In this document: positions 10,083 through 18,545 of the stretch, piece by piece
Numbering within the stretch: the stretch's first letter is position 1
Layout of the letters: each line of letters starts with the position of its first letter
Origin: 2-12-FULL-35-23 sp965196985
GTDB taxonomy: Bacteria > Pseudomonadota > Gammaproteobacteria > UBA12402
Direction: 5' to 3'
NCBI GenBank assembly: GCA_965196985.1
Contig: CBDALO010000048.1
Coordinates: 1 to 64,000, forward strand
Length of the DNA: 64,000 nucleotides
Translations under genes and position numbers: made by a program
Notes under the pieces: generated by a model
Told to the model about the DNA's origin: nothing
Database searches by the model: none
Seen by the model: the letters and a program-made list of their open reading frames with translations, nothing else

Positions 10083-10283
10083 GTGACTGACAGAAAACCC
10101 CGAAACCGTTGCTACGTAAGGCATACAGGTTGTTTTAACAAACGAAGATTTACTGTTTAACCACCATTAGTGTCTAAATTGACCGCTTTTAATGAATTTA
10201 TAGCAAAAAAGTCAAAATCTTCGTTTATGAAAATCCTCTACAAGCGTTGATGCGTAAGGCTTTCGAGGTTTTCTGTCAGTCAC
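10083..10283. mobile_element. 201-bp MITE-like element
   Basis: The perfect terminal inverted repeat GTGACTGACAGAAAACC (10083-10099 and inverse 10267-10283) continues as an imperfect match through most of both arms. A second matching block AAACGAAGATTT / AAATCTTCGTTT lies further in. TAAATA flanks both ends (10077-10082 and 10284-10289). There is no coding capacity. Removing it rejoins the flanking gene in frame (IWNLFSNTPVYF). These are the marks of a non-autonomous miniature inverted-repeat element; no parental transposase with these ends is seen in the window. Confidence 0.8.
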
Positions 10284-10289
10284 TAAATA

Positions 10290-10524
10290 GATTCCAAATT
10301 AAAGTTGGTACGTAAACGGTAAGTTTTCTTCCGCAATCAGATCGGATGTGTACTAAACAACAGCAACCTGGGCCAACTTTAGTTTTGGGATTATCATCAA
10401 GAAAGGTCATTATTCTCATTGTTTTTAAATTAACCGAGCAACAAGTTAACATATTTTGTACAAATTGGCTAGGGATATCTGATTGCTTGACTTTTTTTAT
10501 AAAAATTGCATTATAGGGGCACAA
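10290..10524 (-). pseudogene. Orphan membrane protein, 5' part
   Basis: The N-terminal piece of the same gene, read on the minus strand into the MITE border (GRKLTVYVPTLIWNLFS). The longest frame begins at a TTG (10524); ATGs at 10452, 10419 and 10410 are alternatives and none has a convincing ribosome-binding site. Before the MITE the protein shows a cysteine run (GPGCCCLVHIRSDCG). The frame downstream of the MITE continues without a stop. Confidence 0.5.
10487..10514 (+). promoter_or_regulatory. Candidate sigma70-type promoter for the outer-membrane protein gene
   Basis: TTGACT at 10487-10492 and CATTAT at 10509-10514 are separated by 16 bp. They lie about 110 bp before the beta-barrel gene, in the direction of that gene. 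The -10 match is moderate (4/6), and TATAGG at 10512 with a 19-bp spacer is an alternative. Confidence 0.3.
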
Positions 10525-10621
10525 TAAAAATAAGGGGCTTGATTAGCAAGCTAACTAGCACTTAAAAAATTACTCTCTCTTTATGAAAGAGGTCCAAATA
10601 TTTACTAAAAAGGATTGTAAT

Positions 10622-11374
10622 ATGAAAAAACTTTCTTCTTATTGTTGTGTGGCTTTATGTATAGCATGTACTTCAGTTGCGGTGGCAAAGCCTGGTATTT
10701 ATGTGGGAATACAAGGGGGGGGGTACAAGACTATGAACTTTCCTAAAGAAACTCGGTTAACAGATATTTTTCTTGGACCTACCCGTTTCCCCAATCAGAA
10801 TCAGGTCAAGTCCTCTTACGATAATGATTTTTTAGGTGCTTATGCGGGTGATTTATTTAGTGTGATGCCTAATTTACAGATTGGCCCTCAAGTTGGGTAT
10901 AGTTATTATGGGCGCATTAAGATGAAAAACTTGCAGCCGCCTAATCCATTACCTGGTTTATTGGCGTCAGGTTCAATCACGGAAAGCTTTACCAGTATTA
11001 ATCTTGCTGCGGTGATTAATTATGATATTAATAAATTTTTCATTAGAGGGTTGGCTGGGTTGAATTATATGCAAGGAAGTATATCAAGTGATTATCGGGT
11101 AGATGCTGGTTCACTTGCGGTTTCTCATTTGGTTAAAAGTTCGGATAACCTTGATTTTGCTATGGGGATTGGTGCAGGGGTTTACGTTATAAAGAACCTT
11201 TCGCTAGGAATAAATTATGAGCATATTTTTGGTAAGAACTATTCTGGAAACGATCTCAATAAGACAGGTGACTACCCTGGTTACTCGGGTGTTGATCCAT
11301 CTCCAGAAGTCCTTTCGTTTCCAGCTCCAGCCATGAATATTTATTCAGCAGAGTTGGCTTATACCTTTAGTTAG
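10622..11374 (+). CDS. Outer-membrane beta-barrel protein (opacity/OmpA-barrel-like)
   Basis: A 250-residue protein with a clear signal peptide (MKKLSSYCCVALCIACTSVAVA, cleavage expected at AVA/KPG). Alternating aromatic/glycine beta-strands follow (GIYVGIQGGGY, LQIGPQVGYSYYG, FFIRGLAGLNYMQG, LSLGINYEHIFG), with a C-terminal strand ending in Phe-Ser (AELAYTFS). The pattern fits an eight-stranded outer-membrane barrel of the OMP_b-brl type. ATG 10622 is chosen over the ATG at 10583 because AAAAGGA (10607-10613) lies at the right distance and the signal peptide begins there. It is monocistronic. The function, whether adhesin, porin-like or structural, is not determinable. Confidence 0.75.
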   Translation: MKKLSSYCCVALCIACTSVAVAKPGIYVGIQGGGYKTMNFPKETRLTDIFLGPTRFPNQNQVKSSYDNDFLGAYAGDLFSVMPNLQIGPQVGYSYYGRIKMKNLQPPNPLPGLLASGSITESFTSINLAAVINYDINKFFIRGLAGLNYMQGSISSDYRVDAGSLAVSHLVKSSDNLDFAMGIGAGVYVIKNLSLGINYEHIFGKNYSGNDLNKTGDYPGYSGVDPSPEVLSFPAPAMNIYSAELAYTFS

Positions 11375-11523
11375 AATTCTTTACCCATTTTTCCTAAGCT
11401 TCATGGTGCGTCGTTGCCATGGGGCTTGGGATATAAAAACAACCAAAGCATAGTGTCCGTACTGGGGAAAATACCTATATCTAGGGGTTTGCAGAAGAAA
11501 AGCAGAAAAGTGCTGCGTAAAGA

Positions 11524-11552
11524 TTGCACCGGAGAGAACAAGTCATTATACT
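11524..11552 (+). promoter_or_regulatory. Promoter of the ATP synthase operon
   Basis: TTGCAC (11524-11529) and TATACT (11547-11552) are separated by exactly 17 bp, about 75 bp before the atpI start. An inverted repeat CCGGAG (11529-11534) / CTCCGG (11551-11556) overlaps both hexamers. It could be an operator or a transcript hairpin and is not a convincing terminator. The remaining 11375-11523 shows nothing I can name. Confidence 0.5.
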
Positions 11553-11628
11553 CCGGATTTTTCAAATGAAAGTAGAGCTAAGTTATTGTTAGTTCAGGAA
11601 AAACAGCAACTTAACCACGAGGCTCATT

Positions 11629-12036
11629 GTGAACAAAGTTCAAGACCTTGAAGTTAAGAACCCAAAGAAGCTAATTTATGGGGTAATTGTTGCGCAGCTA
11701 ATACTGACAGTTATTGTTGCAGGTATAGTTTGGCCTGTGATGAATTTACAAGCAGCTTACTCAGCATTGATAGCTGGGGTGATTTGCGCCGTTGCTAACT
11801 GGTATTTTACTTGGCGAGTTTTTCGTCACCAGGGGGCAAGAGCGGCTAAGCAGTTCTTGATTGCTTATTGCTTCGGCGAAGTAATGAAACTGCTTTTATT
11901 AGGTGCTTTATTTGTAGTAGCGGTTCTTCATTTGCGGATAGTATTTGGGCCGTTTTTAATAAGTTTTATCATTAATTTAATGATTTACTGGTTGGCGCCC
12001 TTTGTTATATTCGGGTTTTTGGAAAGTAATAATTAG
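11629..12036 (+). CDS. atpI: ATP synthase protein I (AtpI)
   Basis: A 135-residue integral membrane protein with four hydrophobic helices (LIYGVIVAQLILTVIVAGI, YSALIAGVICAVANWYF, LLLLGALFVVAVLHL, FLISFIINLMIYWLAPF). Its place as the first gene of an F-type ATP synthase operon, 9 nt before atpB, identifies it as AtpI. AtpI is a small accessory protein implicated in c-ring assembly or Mg2+ handling and is not essential for catalysis. The start is GTG at 11629, after a weak AACCACGAGG site. Sequence conservation in this family is low, so the call rests largely on length, topology and position. Confidence 0.85.
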   Translation: MNKVQDLEVKNPKKLIYGVIVAQLILTVIVAGIVWPVMNLQAAYSALIAGVICAVANWYFTWRVFRHQGARAAKQFLIAYCFGEVMKLLLLGALFVVAVLHLRIVFGPFLISFIINLMIYWLAPFVIFGFLESNN

Positions 12037-12045
12037 GTAATAACG

Positions 12046-12831
12046 ATGTCATCATCGGCGGAATACGTACAGCATCACTTAGGACACTTACAGCTTAACT
12101 TAAAGACGCTTTCGCTGACTTCCTATCAGACTGGTTTTTGGGTTTTAAACTTAGACACGTTGTGTCTAGCCATTGTATTAGGAATCGCCGTTCTTGCTTT
12201 ATTTCGCTTTGTTGCCGTGGGGGTTGTTTCTGGTACACCCGGTAAACTTCAGTGTTTTGTTGAGATGGTTCTAGAGTTTGTCGATAAACTTATTAAAGAA
12301 ACCTTCCACGGTAAAAGTAAGATTATTGCACCCCTTGCGCTTACTATATTTATATGGGTGTTTTTGATGAATTTTATGGATTTGGTTCCAGTCGATTTCT
12401 TACCCACTGTTTTATCGATCTTTGGTATTGAGCATTTTCGTTCGGTACCGACGGCAGATCCTAATATTACTTTTGGTTTGTCCATCCCCGTTTTTTTCTT
12501 GGTTATGTTTTATAACTTTAAGATCAAGGGTTTAAAGGGCTTTGGTAAAGAGGTCTTCTTCAAACCATTTGGTAAATACTTATTACCGATTAATTTCTTA
12601 TTTAAAGTCATTGAAGAGTTAGTTAAACCGCTATCATTAGCATTGCGGTTATTTGGTAACTTGTTTGCAGGTGAGTTGATCTTTATTCTAATCGCTATTA
12701 TGCCGTGGTGGATTCAATGGCTACCTGGTGGCGTTTGGTCGATTTTCCATTTGTTGATTATTGTGCTTCAGGCGTTCATTTTCATGATGTTGACCATTGT
12801 TTATCTCAGCATGGCGCATGAAGAACACTAG
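12046..12831 (+). CDS. atpB: F0F1 ATP synthase subunit a
   Basis: A 261-residue proton-channel subunit of the membrane F0 sector. The hallmark SLALRLFGNLFAGE (about residues 197-210) carries the essential Arg that faces the c-ring carboxylate. The preceding KVIEELVKP and the final LQAFIFMMLTIVYLS helix are also typical. Length matches the gammaproteobacterial subunit a. It lies between atpI and atpE, as usual. The 36 nt before atpE carry the strong AGGAGG site that supports high c-subunit production. Confidence 0.97.
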   Translation: MSSSAEYVQHHLGHLQLNLKTLSLTSYQTGFWVLNLDTLCLAIVLGIAVLALFRFVAVGVVSGTPGKLQCFVEMVLEFVDKLIKETFHGKSKIIAPLALTIFIWVFLMNFMDLVPVDFLPTVLSIFGIEHFRSVPTADPNITFGLSIPVFFLVMFYNFKIKGLKGFGKEVFFKPFGKYLLPINFLFKVIEELVKPLSLALRLFGNLFAGELIFILIAIMPWWIQWLPGGVWSIFHLLIIVLQAFIFMMLTIVYLSMAHEEH

Positions 12832-12867
12832 GTTTTTATTAAAATTGGTTTTTAATTAGGAGGAAAA

Positions 12868-13176
12868 ATGAATAACTTACTTATCGCATTTGCGCACATT
12901 ACAGGACCTTCAGCAATTGCTGCTGGGCTTTTGATTGGTTTAGCGTCGCTAGGTACCGCGATTGGTTTCGGTGTCTTGGGTGGTAAATTCTTAGAAGGGG
13001 TTGCTCGTCAGCCTGAATTATCTCCTATGTTAATGATGCGTATGTTCTTAATGGCTGGTTTGGTTGATGCTTTTGCTGCGATTTCTATCGTAATGGGGCT
13101 GTACTTATTCTTTGCTTCAAACCCCTTTGTTACACAAGCAGTTGCTGCGGCGACTAAAGCAGCAGGTGCTAGCTAA
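12868..13176 (+). CDS. atpE: F0F1 ATP synthase subunit c
   Basis: A 102-residue proteolipid forming the rotating c-ring, with two hydrophobic helices and the polar loop GVARQPEL. The proton-binding carboxylate is Asp 67 in MAGLVDAFAAI; an Asp here fits an H+-coupled enzyme rather than the Na+-type motif. Preceded by TTAGGAGGAAAA, the strongest ribosome-binding site of the operon, consistent with the high copy number of c. It is somewhat longer than the E. coli protein because of extra residues at both ends (the tail reads AAATKAAGAS). Confidence 0.97.
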   Translation: MNNLLIAFAHITGPSAIAAGLLIGLASLGTAIGFGVLGGKFLEGVARQPELSPMLMMRMFLMAGLVDAFAAISIVMGLYLFFASNPFVTQAVAAATKAAGAS

Positions 13177-13209
13177 TTAACTGACTATATAATAGAGAGT
13201 AACGAATAG

Positions 13210-13680
13210 ATGACGATTAACATTACTTTACTAGGCCAAATAATCACCTTCTTGGTGTTTATTTGGTTTACTATGCGTTACGTCTGGCCTCCTATCATGA
13301 AGGCGGTCCATGACCGCCAAAAACGCATTGCTGATGGTTTAGAAGCAGCCGAGCGAGGCAAGCGTGAACTAGAGCTAGCAAAACACAAGTCAGTAGATAT
13401 TTTACGTGATGCTAAGCTTGAAGCTTCACAGCTTGTTGAGCAGGCAAACAAACGTTCAGGGCAAATTATTGAAGAAGCCAAAGAACAGGCGCGCCAAGAA
13501 AGCCAGCAAATTATTGACTATGCCAAAACAGAGGTTGGGCAAATGGTTGAGAGCGCTAAAGAAGCGTTACGTAAAGATTTAGCTAACTTGGTTGTTGATG
13601 GTGCACAGAAAGTTATTGAAAAAGAAATTGACCCGCACTCGCATGATAAAGTGCTTAATGAACTGGTGGCTGAGCTATAA
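13210..13680 (+). CDS. atpF: F0F1 ATP synthase subunit b
   Basis: A 156-residue peripheral-stalk subunit. One N-terminal membrane helix (residues 4-26, LLGQIITFLVFIWFTMRYVW) is followed by a long, highly charged Ala/Glu/Lys coiled coil (HDRQKRIADGLEAAERGK...) to the end. It dimerises and links F0 to delta/alpha in F1. Length equals the E. coli subunit. It is followed after 2 nt by atpH, implying translational coupling. Confidence 0.96.
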   Translation: MTINITLLGQIITFLVFIWFTMRYVWPPIMKAVHDRQKRIADGLEAAERGKRELELAKHKSVDILRDAKLEASQLVEQANKRSGQIIEEAKEQARQESQQIIDYAKTEVGQMVESAKEALRKDLANLVVDGAQKVIEKEIDPHSHDKVLNELVAEL

Positions 13681-13682
13681 CG

Positions 13683-14222
13683 ATGAACTTATTAAGTATT
13701 GCTAGACCTTATGCTAAAGCTGCTTTTGAAACAGCGCTTGAGACGCAGGCTATTGAGCTATGGTGTAATACCTTAGGGCTTGCTGCTGAGCTGCTTGAAC
13801 AAGAAGAAGTTCGAACTGTCTTTTTAAATCCAAACGTCACAGAAGAGCAGCTTTATCAATCGTTGGTAGAGTTACTTTCCATCAACAATGAAATGATTAA
13901 GCGCTTTGTACACCTACTTGTGGATTATCATCGCGCCACTCTTCTGCCGGAAATTTTTACGGAATTTGTGCGTTTTAAAGATCAACATGAGCGCTCAGTA
14001 AAAGTAGAAGTTGCCTCGGCATTTCCACTTAGCGAATCCCAAGAGTTGCAAATTAAACAAGCGCTAACTAAGCGTTTTAGCAAGGACATTTTACTTACGA
14101 CGAGAGTCGATCAATCCATACTGGGCGGTGCAATTATTCGAGCCGATGATTTAGTTATCGATGGCTCAGTGCAAGGGCGCCTAGAGAAACTACGTGAACA
14201 CCTCAAAGGGGACCAACTATGA
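13683..14222 (+). CDS. atpH: F0F1 ATP synthase subunit delta
   Basis: A 179-residue OSCP/delta subunit that fixes the peripheral stalk to the top of F1. N-terminal ARPYAKAAFETAL and the C-terminal block ILGGAIIRADDLVIDGSVQGRL (shown here in part) are family signatures. The stop overlaps the atpA start by 4 nt (ATGA), so translation of the two is coupled. Nothing unusual was seen. Confidence 0.96.
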   Translation: MNLLSIARPYAKAAFETALETQAIELWCNTLGLAAELLEQEEVRTVFLNPNVTEEQLYQSLVELLSINNEMIKRFVHLLVDYHRATLLPEIFTEFVRFKDQHERSVKVEVASAFPLSESQELQIKQALTKRFSKDILLTTRVDQSILGGAIIRADDLVIDGSVQGRLEKLREHLKGDQL

Positions 14223-15760
14223 AGCTATCTTCGTCAGAAATTAGCGAAATTATTAAAACGAGAATCGAATCCTTCAAGGGCGAAAGTAACGTCAGTACCG
14301 AGGGAACAATCGTTAGTGTTAAGGACGGTATTATTAAAATTTTTGGCCTTGATGATGTTATGCAAGGAGAAATGGTTGAGTTTGCTAATGGTAGCTATGG
14401 CTTAGCTCTTAACTTAGAACGAGATGCAGTTGGTGCTGTAGTATTAGGTGACTATAAAGATTTAGTTGAAGGCCAAGTTGTCAAAACAACCGGTAGAATT
14501 TTGGAAGTACCGGTTGGTGAAAAGCTATTAGGCCGTGTTGTTAATGCAATGGGTAATCCAATTGATGATGCTGGTCCATTAGGCACAACAGAAACTTCAC
14601 CTGTTGAAAAAATCGCACCTGGGGTGATTTGGCGTCAGTCAGTTGACCAACCTGTTCAAACGGGCTTAAAAGCCATTGACGCTATGGTGCCAATTGGTCG
14701 TGGACAACGTGAGTTAATTATTGGTGATAGACAAACAGGTAAAACCGCTGCTGCAATCGATACGATTATTAACCAAAAAGGTAAAGGCATTAAGTGTATC
14801 TACGTAGCAATTGGGCAAAAAGCCTCATCAGTTGCAGCGGTGGTTCGTAAGTTACAAGAACATGGTGCAATGGAGCATACTATTGTTGTTGTTGCCACTG
14901 CCTCAGATCCTGCTGCTATGCAGTACATTGCCGCTTATACTGGCTGTACTATGGGTGAATACTTCCGTGACCGAGGTGAAGATGCTTTAGTCGTTTATGA
15001 TGATTTAACTAAGCAAGCTTGGGCTTATCGTCAGATTTCATTGTTGTTACGTCGACCACCAGGGCGTGAAGCTTACCCAGGGGATGTTTTTTACTTGCAT
15101 TCACGTTTGCTTGAGCGAGCAGCGCGTGTAAATGCTGAATACGTTGAGAAGTTTACTAATGGTGCGGTGAAGGGTAAAACAGGTTCATTAACTGCATTAC
15201 CAATCATTGAGACGCAGGCCGGTGACGTTTCTGCTTTTGTGCCAACTAACGTGATATCCATTACCGATGGTCAGATTTTTTTAGAAACTGATTTATTTAA
15301 TTCGGGTATTCGGCCTGCAATCAATACTGGATTATCAGTATCGCGGGTAGGTGGTGCTGCACAAACTAAAATTATGAAAAAATTAGTGGGTGGAATTCGT
15401 ATTGCCCAAGCACAATACCGTGAACTAGCCGCTTTTGCGCAGTTTGCTTCAGACCTTGATGAGGCAACTCGTAAGCAATTAGAGCGAGGCCAGCGTGTTA
15501 CTGAAGTAATGAAACAAAAGCAATATGCACCAATGGGTGTTGCTGAAATGGCTATGGTGATGTACGCAGTTGATCGCGGTTACTTTGATAGTGTGCCAGT
15601 TAACAAGGTTAGTGAGGCTGAATCAGAGCTATTAACCTATTGTCATACAGAGCATGCTGATTTTATGGCAAAAATTAATGAGACGGGTAATTACAATGAT
15701 GAAATTGATCAAGAGATGGTCGCCATCATTAAAGCCTTTATGAAAACGGTAACATGGTAA
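14219..15760 (+). CDS. atpA: F0F1 ATP synthase subunit alpha
   Basis: A 513-residue regulatory nucleotide-binding subunit of F1. Walker A GDRQTGKT (about 170-177), Walker B-like DALVVYDDLTKQAWAYR, and the arginine-finger region SVSRVGGAAQTKIMKK near 375 are present. Length is identical to E. coli AtpA. It starts with ATG 14219 inside the end of atpH and is followed by atpG after 7 nt. Confidence 0.98.
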   Translation: MKLSSSEISEIIKTRIESFKGESNVSTEGTIVSVKDGIIKIFGLDDVMQGEMVEFANGSYGLALNLERDAVGAVVLGDYKDLVEGQVVKTTGRILEVPVGEKLLGRVVNAMGNPIDDAGPLGTTETSPVEKIAPGVIWRQSVDQPVQTGLKAIDAMVPIGRGQRELIIGDRQTGKTAAAIDTIINQKGKGIKCIYVAIGQKASSVAAVVRKLQEHGAMEHTIVVVATASDPAAMQYIAAYTGCTMGEYFRDRGEDALVVYDDLTKQAWAYRQISLLLRRPPGREAYPGDVFYLHSRLLERAARVNAEYVEKFTNGAVKGKTGSLTALPIIETQAGDVSAFVPTNVISITDGQIFLETDLFNSGIRPAINTGLSVSRVGGAAQTKIMKKLVGGIRIAQAQYRELAAFAQFASDLDEATRKQLERGQRVTEVMKQKQYAPMGVAEMAMVMYAVDRGYFDSVPVNKVSEAESELLTYCHTEHADFMAKINETGNYNDEIDQEMVAIIKAFMKTVTW

Positions 15761-15767
15761 GGTCGGT

Positions 15768-16640
15768 ATGACAGTTGCTCGTGAGATTAAATCAAAAATT
15801 ACCAGCGTAAAGAGTACGCAGAAAATCACTCGTGCTATGGAGATGGTTGCTGCGAGTAAGATGCGTAAAGCTCAAGATCGTATGAAACGGTCTAAGCCTT
15901 ATGCCGAGAAAATCCGTGATGTTATTCATCACTTAGCTTGCGCTCACCCTGAATATAAGCACCCGTTTTTAGATGTTCGTGAAATTCAGCGTGCTGGTGC
16001 GATTGTGGTTTCAACTGATCGAGGGTTATGTGGTTCATTAAATACTAACTTATTTAAAACCACCATTACAGCAATGAAAGAACTACAAGATCAGTCAATA
16101 GAAACAGATCTTTGTTTAATTGGTTCACGGGCTGAAGCTTACTTTCGGCGTATCGGTGGTAATATCGTTGCTACAGCACACCATTTAGGCGATGCGCCAG
16201 GCGTTGAGCACTTAATTGGTATCGTTAAGGTAATGCTTGATGCGTATATGGAGAAAAAAATCGACGCTGTTTATATTTTTTATAATGAATTTATCAATAC
16301 GATGACACAGCGGCCATTAAAAATTCAATTATTACCAGTCGTTCCTGAGCCTAGTAAAGCAGAAGAAGCTTTGGGGCACCACTGGGATTATCTGTATGAA
16401 CCGGATGCAAAAAGCCTGTTAACCCGCTTATTAACTAGCTATATCGAGTCACAGGTATATCAAGGAGTAATCGAGAACATTGCTTGCCAGCAAGCAGCAA
16501 CGATGGTGGCGATGAAAAATGCCACTGATAATGCTGGGAAAATTATTGATGATTTACGTTTGGCGTATAACAAAGCACGTCAAGCAGCGATTACCCGAGA
16601 GATTTCAGAAATTATATCAGGCGCGGATGCCGTTTCGTAG
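15768..16640 (+). CDS. atpG: F0F1 ATP synthase subunit gamma
   Basis: A 290-residue rotor shaft of F1. The N-terminal coiled-coil helix has KITRAMEMVAASKMRKAQ (about 20-37) and the C-terminal helix has AMKNATDNAGKIIDDLRLAYNKARQ. The Rossmann-like middle domain includes STDRGLCGSLN. Its place between atpA and atpD is canonical. The usual length and an intact frame indicate a functional gene. Confidence 0.97.
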   Translation: MTVAREIKSKITSVKSTQKITRAMEMVAASKMRKAQDRMKRSKPYAEKIRDVIHHLACAHPEYKHPFLDVREIQRAGAIVVSTDRGLCGSLNTNLFKTTITAMKELQDQSIETDLCLIGSRAEAYFRRIGGNIVATAHHLGDAPGVEHLIGIVKVMLDAYMEKKIDAVYIFYNEFINTMTQRPLKIQLLPVVPEPSKAEEALGHHWDYLYEPDAKSLLTRLLTSYIESQVYQGVIENIACQQAATMVAMKNATDNAGKIIDDLRLAYNKARQAAITREISEIISGADAVS

Positions 16641-16651
16641 GAGAGGTTTTA

Positions 16652-18034
16652 ATGAGTGTTGGAAAAATTGTAGAAGTAATTGGCGCAGTTGTTGATGTGG
16701 AGTTTCCACGTGACTCGGTGCCTAAAGTATATAACTCACTAGAAGTTGAAGGTAAAGACTTAGTGCTAGAAGTCCAGCAAGAGGTGGGCGACGGTATCGT
16801 TCGTGCCATTGCTATGGGAAGCAGTGACGGTTTGTCACGTGGTATAAAGGTTACTGATACGGGTGCACCGATTAAAGTACCAGTAGGTGCTAAAACTTTG
16901 GGCCGTATTATGAATGTACGTGGTCAGCCTATCGATGAGGCGGGTCCTATTGAAGTAACAGCTGATGAAATGAAGCCAATCCATCGTGATCCTCCGCCTT
17001 ACTCTGAGCAGGCTGTGACAACAGAGCTACTAGAAACAGGTATTAAGGTTATCGATTTACTATGCCCATTTGCTAAAGGGGGTAAAGTAGGTTTATTTGG
17101 GGGTGCTGGTGTAGGTAAAACCGTTAATATGATGGAGTTGATCCGTAATATTGCGATTGAGCATAGTGGTTACTCAGTTTTTGCTGGTGTGGGTGAGCGG
17201 ACTCGTGAAGGTAATGATTTTTATCACGAGATGAAAGACTCAAATGTATTAGATAAGGTGGCATTAGTTTATGGTCAAATGAATGAGCCTCCTGGTAACC
17301 GTTTACGAGTTGGTTTGACTGGCTTAACCATTGCGGAAGAGTTCCGTGATGAAGGTCGAGATGTATTGATGTTTATTGATAACATTTATCGTTACACCTT
17401 GGCAGGTACAGAGGTATCAGCTTTGCTAGGACGCATGCCTTCAGCGGTAGGTTATCAGCCAACTTTGGCAGAAGAAATGGGTACTTTGCAAGAACGTATT
17501 ACATCAACGAAGACTGGCTCGATTACTTCAGTGCAAGCCGTTTACGTACCCGCAGATGATTTAACTGATCCATCGCCTGCTACGACGTTTGCCCATTTGG
17601 ATGCAACAGTCGTATTATCACGTCAAATCGTTGAACTTGGTATTTATCCAGCCATTGATCCACTTGAGTCAACGAGTCGTCAACTTGACCCGCTTGTTGT
17701 TGGTCAGGAGCACTATGAAATAGCTCGTGGTGTACAACAAGTATTACAGCGCTACAAAGAACTTAAAGATATTATTGCTATCTTAGGGATGGATGAACTC
17801 TCTGAAGACGATAAGGCAACGGTAATGCGCGCTCGTAAAATTCAGCGCTACTTGTCGCAGCCATTCTTTGTAGCGGAAGTTTTTACTGGTGCACCAGGTA
17901 AATTTGTTCCATTAAAAGAAACTATTCGTGCCTTTAAAGGTATTTTAGAGGGTGAGTATGATCACTTGCCTGAACAAGCCTTTTATATGGTGGGCTCAAT
18001 TGACGAAGCTGTTGAAAAAGCGAAGTCTTTATAA
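16652..18034 (+). CDS. atpD: F0F1 ATP synthase subunit beta
   Basis: A 460-residue catalytic subunit of F1. P-loop GGAGVGKTV (about 150-158), catalytic Glu in GVGERTREGND (about 181), Walker B DVLMFIDNIYR, and the signature PAVGYQPTLAEEMG-like region (AVGYQPTLAEEMGTLQ) are all visible. ATG 16652 is preceded by AGGAGAGG. Length and motifs are standard. Confidence 0.98.
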   Translation: MSVGKIVEVIGAVVDVEFPRDSVPKVYNSLEVEGKDLVLEVQQEVGDGIVRAIAMGSSDGLSRGIKVTDTGAPIKVPVGAKTLGRIMNVRGQPIDEAGPIEVTADEMKPIHRDPPPYSEQAVTTELLETGIKVIDLLCPFAKGGKVGLFGGAGVGKTVNMMELIRNIAIEHSGYSVFAGVGERTREGNDFYHEMKDSNVLDKVALVYGQMNEPPGNRLRVGLTGLTIAEEFRDEGRDVLMFIDNIYRYTLAGTEVSALLGRMPSAVGYQPTLAEEMGTLQERITSTKTGSITSVQAVYVPADDLTDPSPATTFAHLDATVVLSRQIVELGIYPAIDPLESTSRQLDPLVVGQEHYEIARGVQQVLQRYKELKDIIAILGMDELSEDDKATVMRARKIQRYLSQPFFVAEVFTGAPGKFVPLKETIRAFKGILEGEYDHLPEQAFYMVGSIDEAVEKAKSL

Positions 18035-18046
18035 AGGATACTAACC

Positions 18047-18487
18047 ATGGCAATGACCTTACACCTTGACATTGTTAGCGCTGAGCAGGCTATTTTTTCT
18101 GGTCGTGTTGAACGTGTTACGGTTAGTGGCCAAGAGGGTGAGTTAGGTATTTATCCAGGGCATACCCCTTTATTAACTGGTGTGAAGCCGGGTGAAGTGT
18201 TTGTAGTTAAACAAGATGGTAAACCAGAAATCTTTTATATTTCAGGCGGTATACTTGAGGTACAACCAGATGTGGTAACTGTTTTAGCTGACACTGTGTT
18301 ACGTGCCGATGACATTGACGAAGTTGCTGCAGAACAAGCGATGAAGAGAGCGAAAGAAACACTCGCTGGAAAAAAAGCAAAAGACATCAACTATGATCAG
18401 GTTATGGTTGAATTAGCAGAAGCAACCGCGAAGGTTCGTGCCGCCAAGGATTTAAGTAAATTGATTCGTAAAAATCGTTTAGGGTGA
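18047..18487 (+). CDS. atpC: F0F1 ATP synthase subunit epsilon
   Basis: A 146-residue central-stalk subunit with inhibitory C-terminal helices. The N-terminal beta-sandwich has SGQEGELGIYPGHTPLLTGVKPG (shown in part) and the second domain is an alpha-helical hairpin rich in Ala/Lys. It is the last gene of the operon. No strong terminator hairpin is visible in the 58 nt before the next gene, so some read-through into the HD-domain gene is possible. Confidence 0.96.
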   Translation: MAMTLHLDIVSAEQAIFSGRVERVTVSGQEGELGIYPGHTPLLTGVKPGEVFVVKQDGKPEIFYISGGILEVQPDVVTVLADTVLRADDIDEVAAEQAMKRAKETLAGKKAKDINYDQVMVELAEATAKVRAAKDLSKLIRKNRLG

Positions 18488-18545
18488 TCAAGCTAAGCAC
18501 TAATGTCACCTAAGGGCCGACTTACAAGCAATTGGGTAGCAAGCT

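Noticed and set aside
11529..11556. CCGGAG..CTCCGG followed by TTTTT as a terminator after the outer-membrane protein gene
   Set aside because: The hexamers TTGCAC and TATACT with an exact 17-bp gap overlap it, so it is better explained as part of the atp promoter; the stem is only 6 bp with a 16-nt loop.
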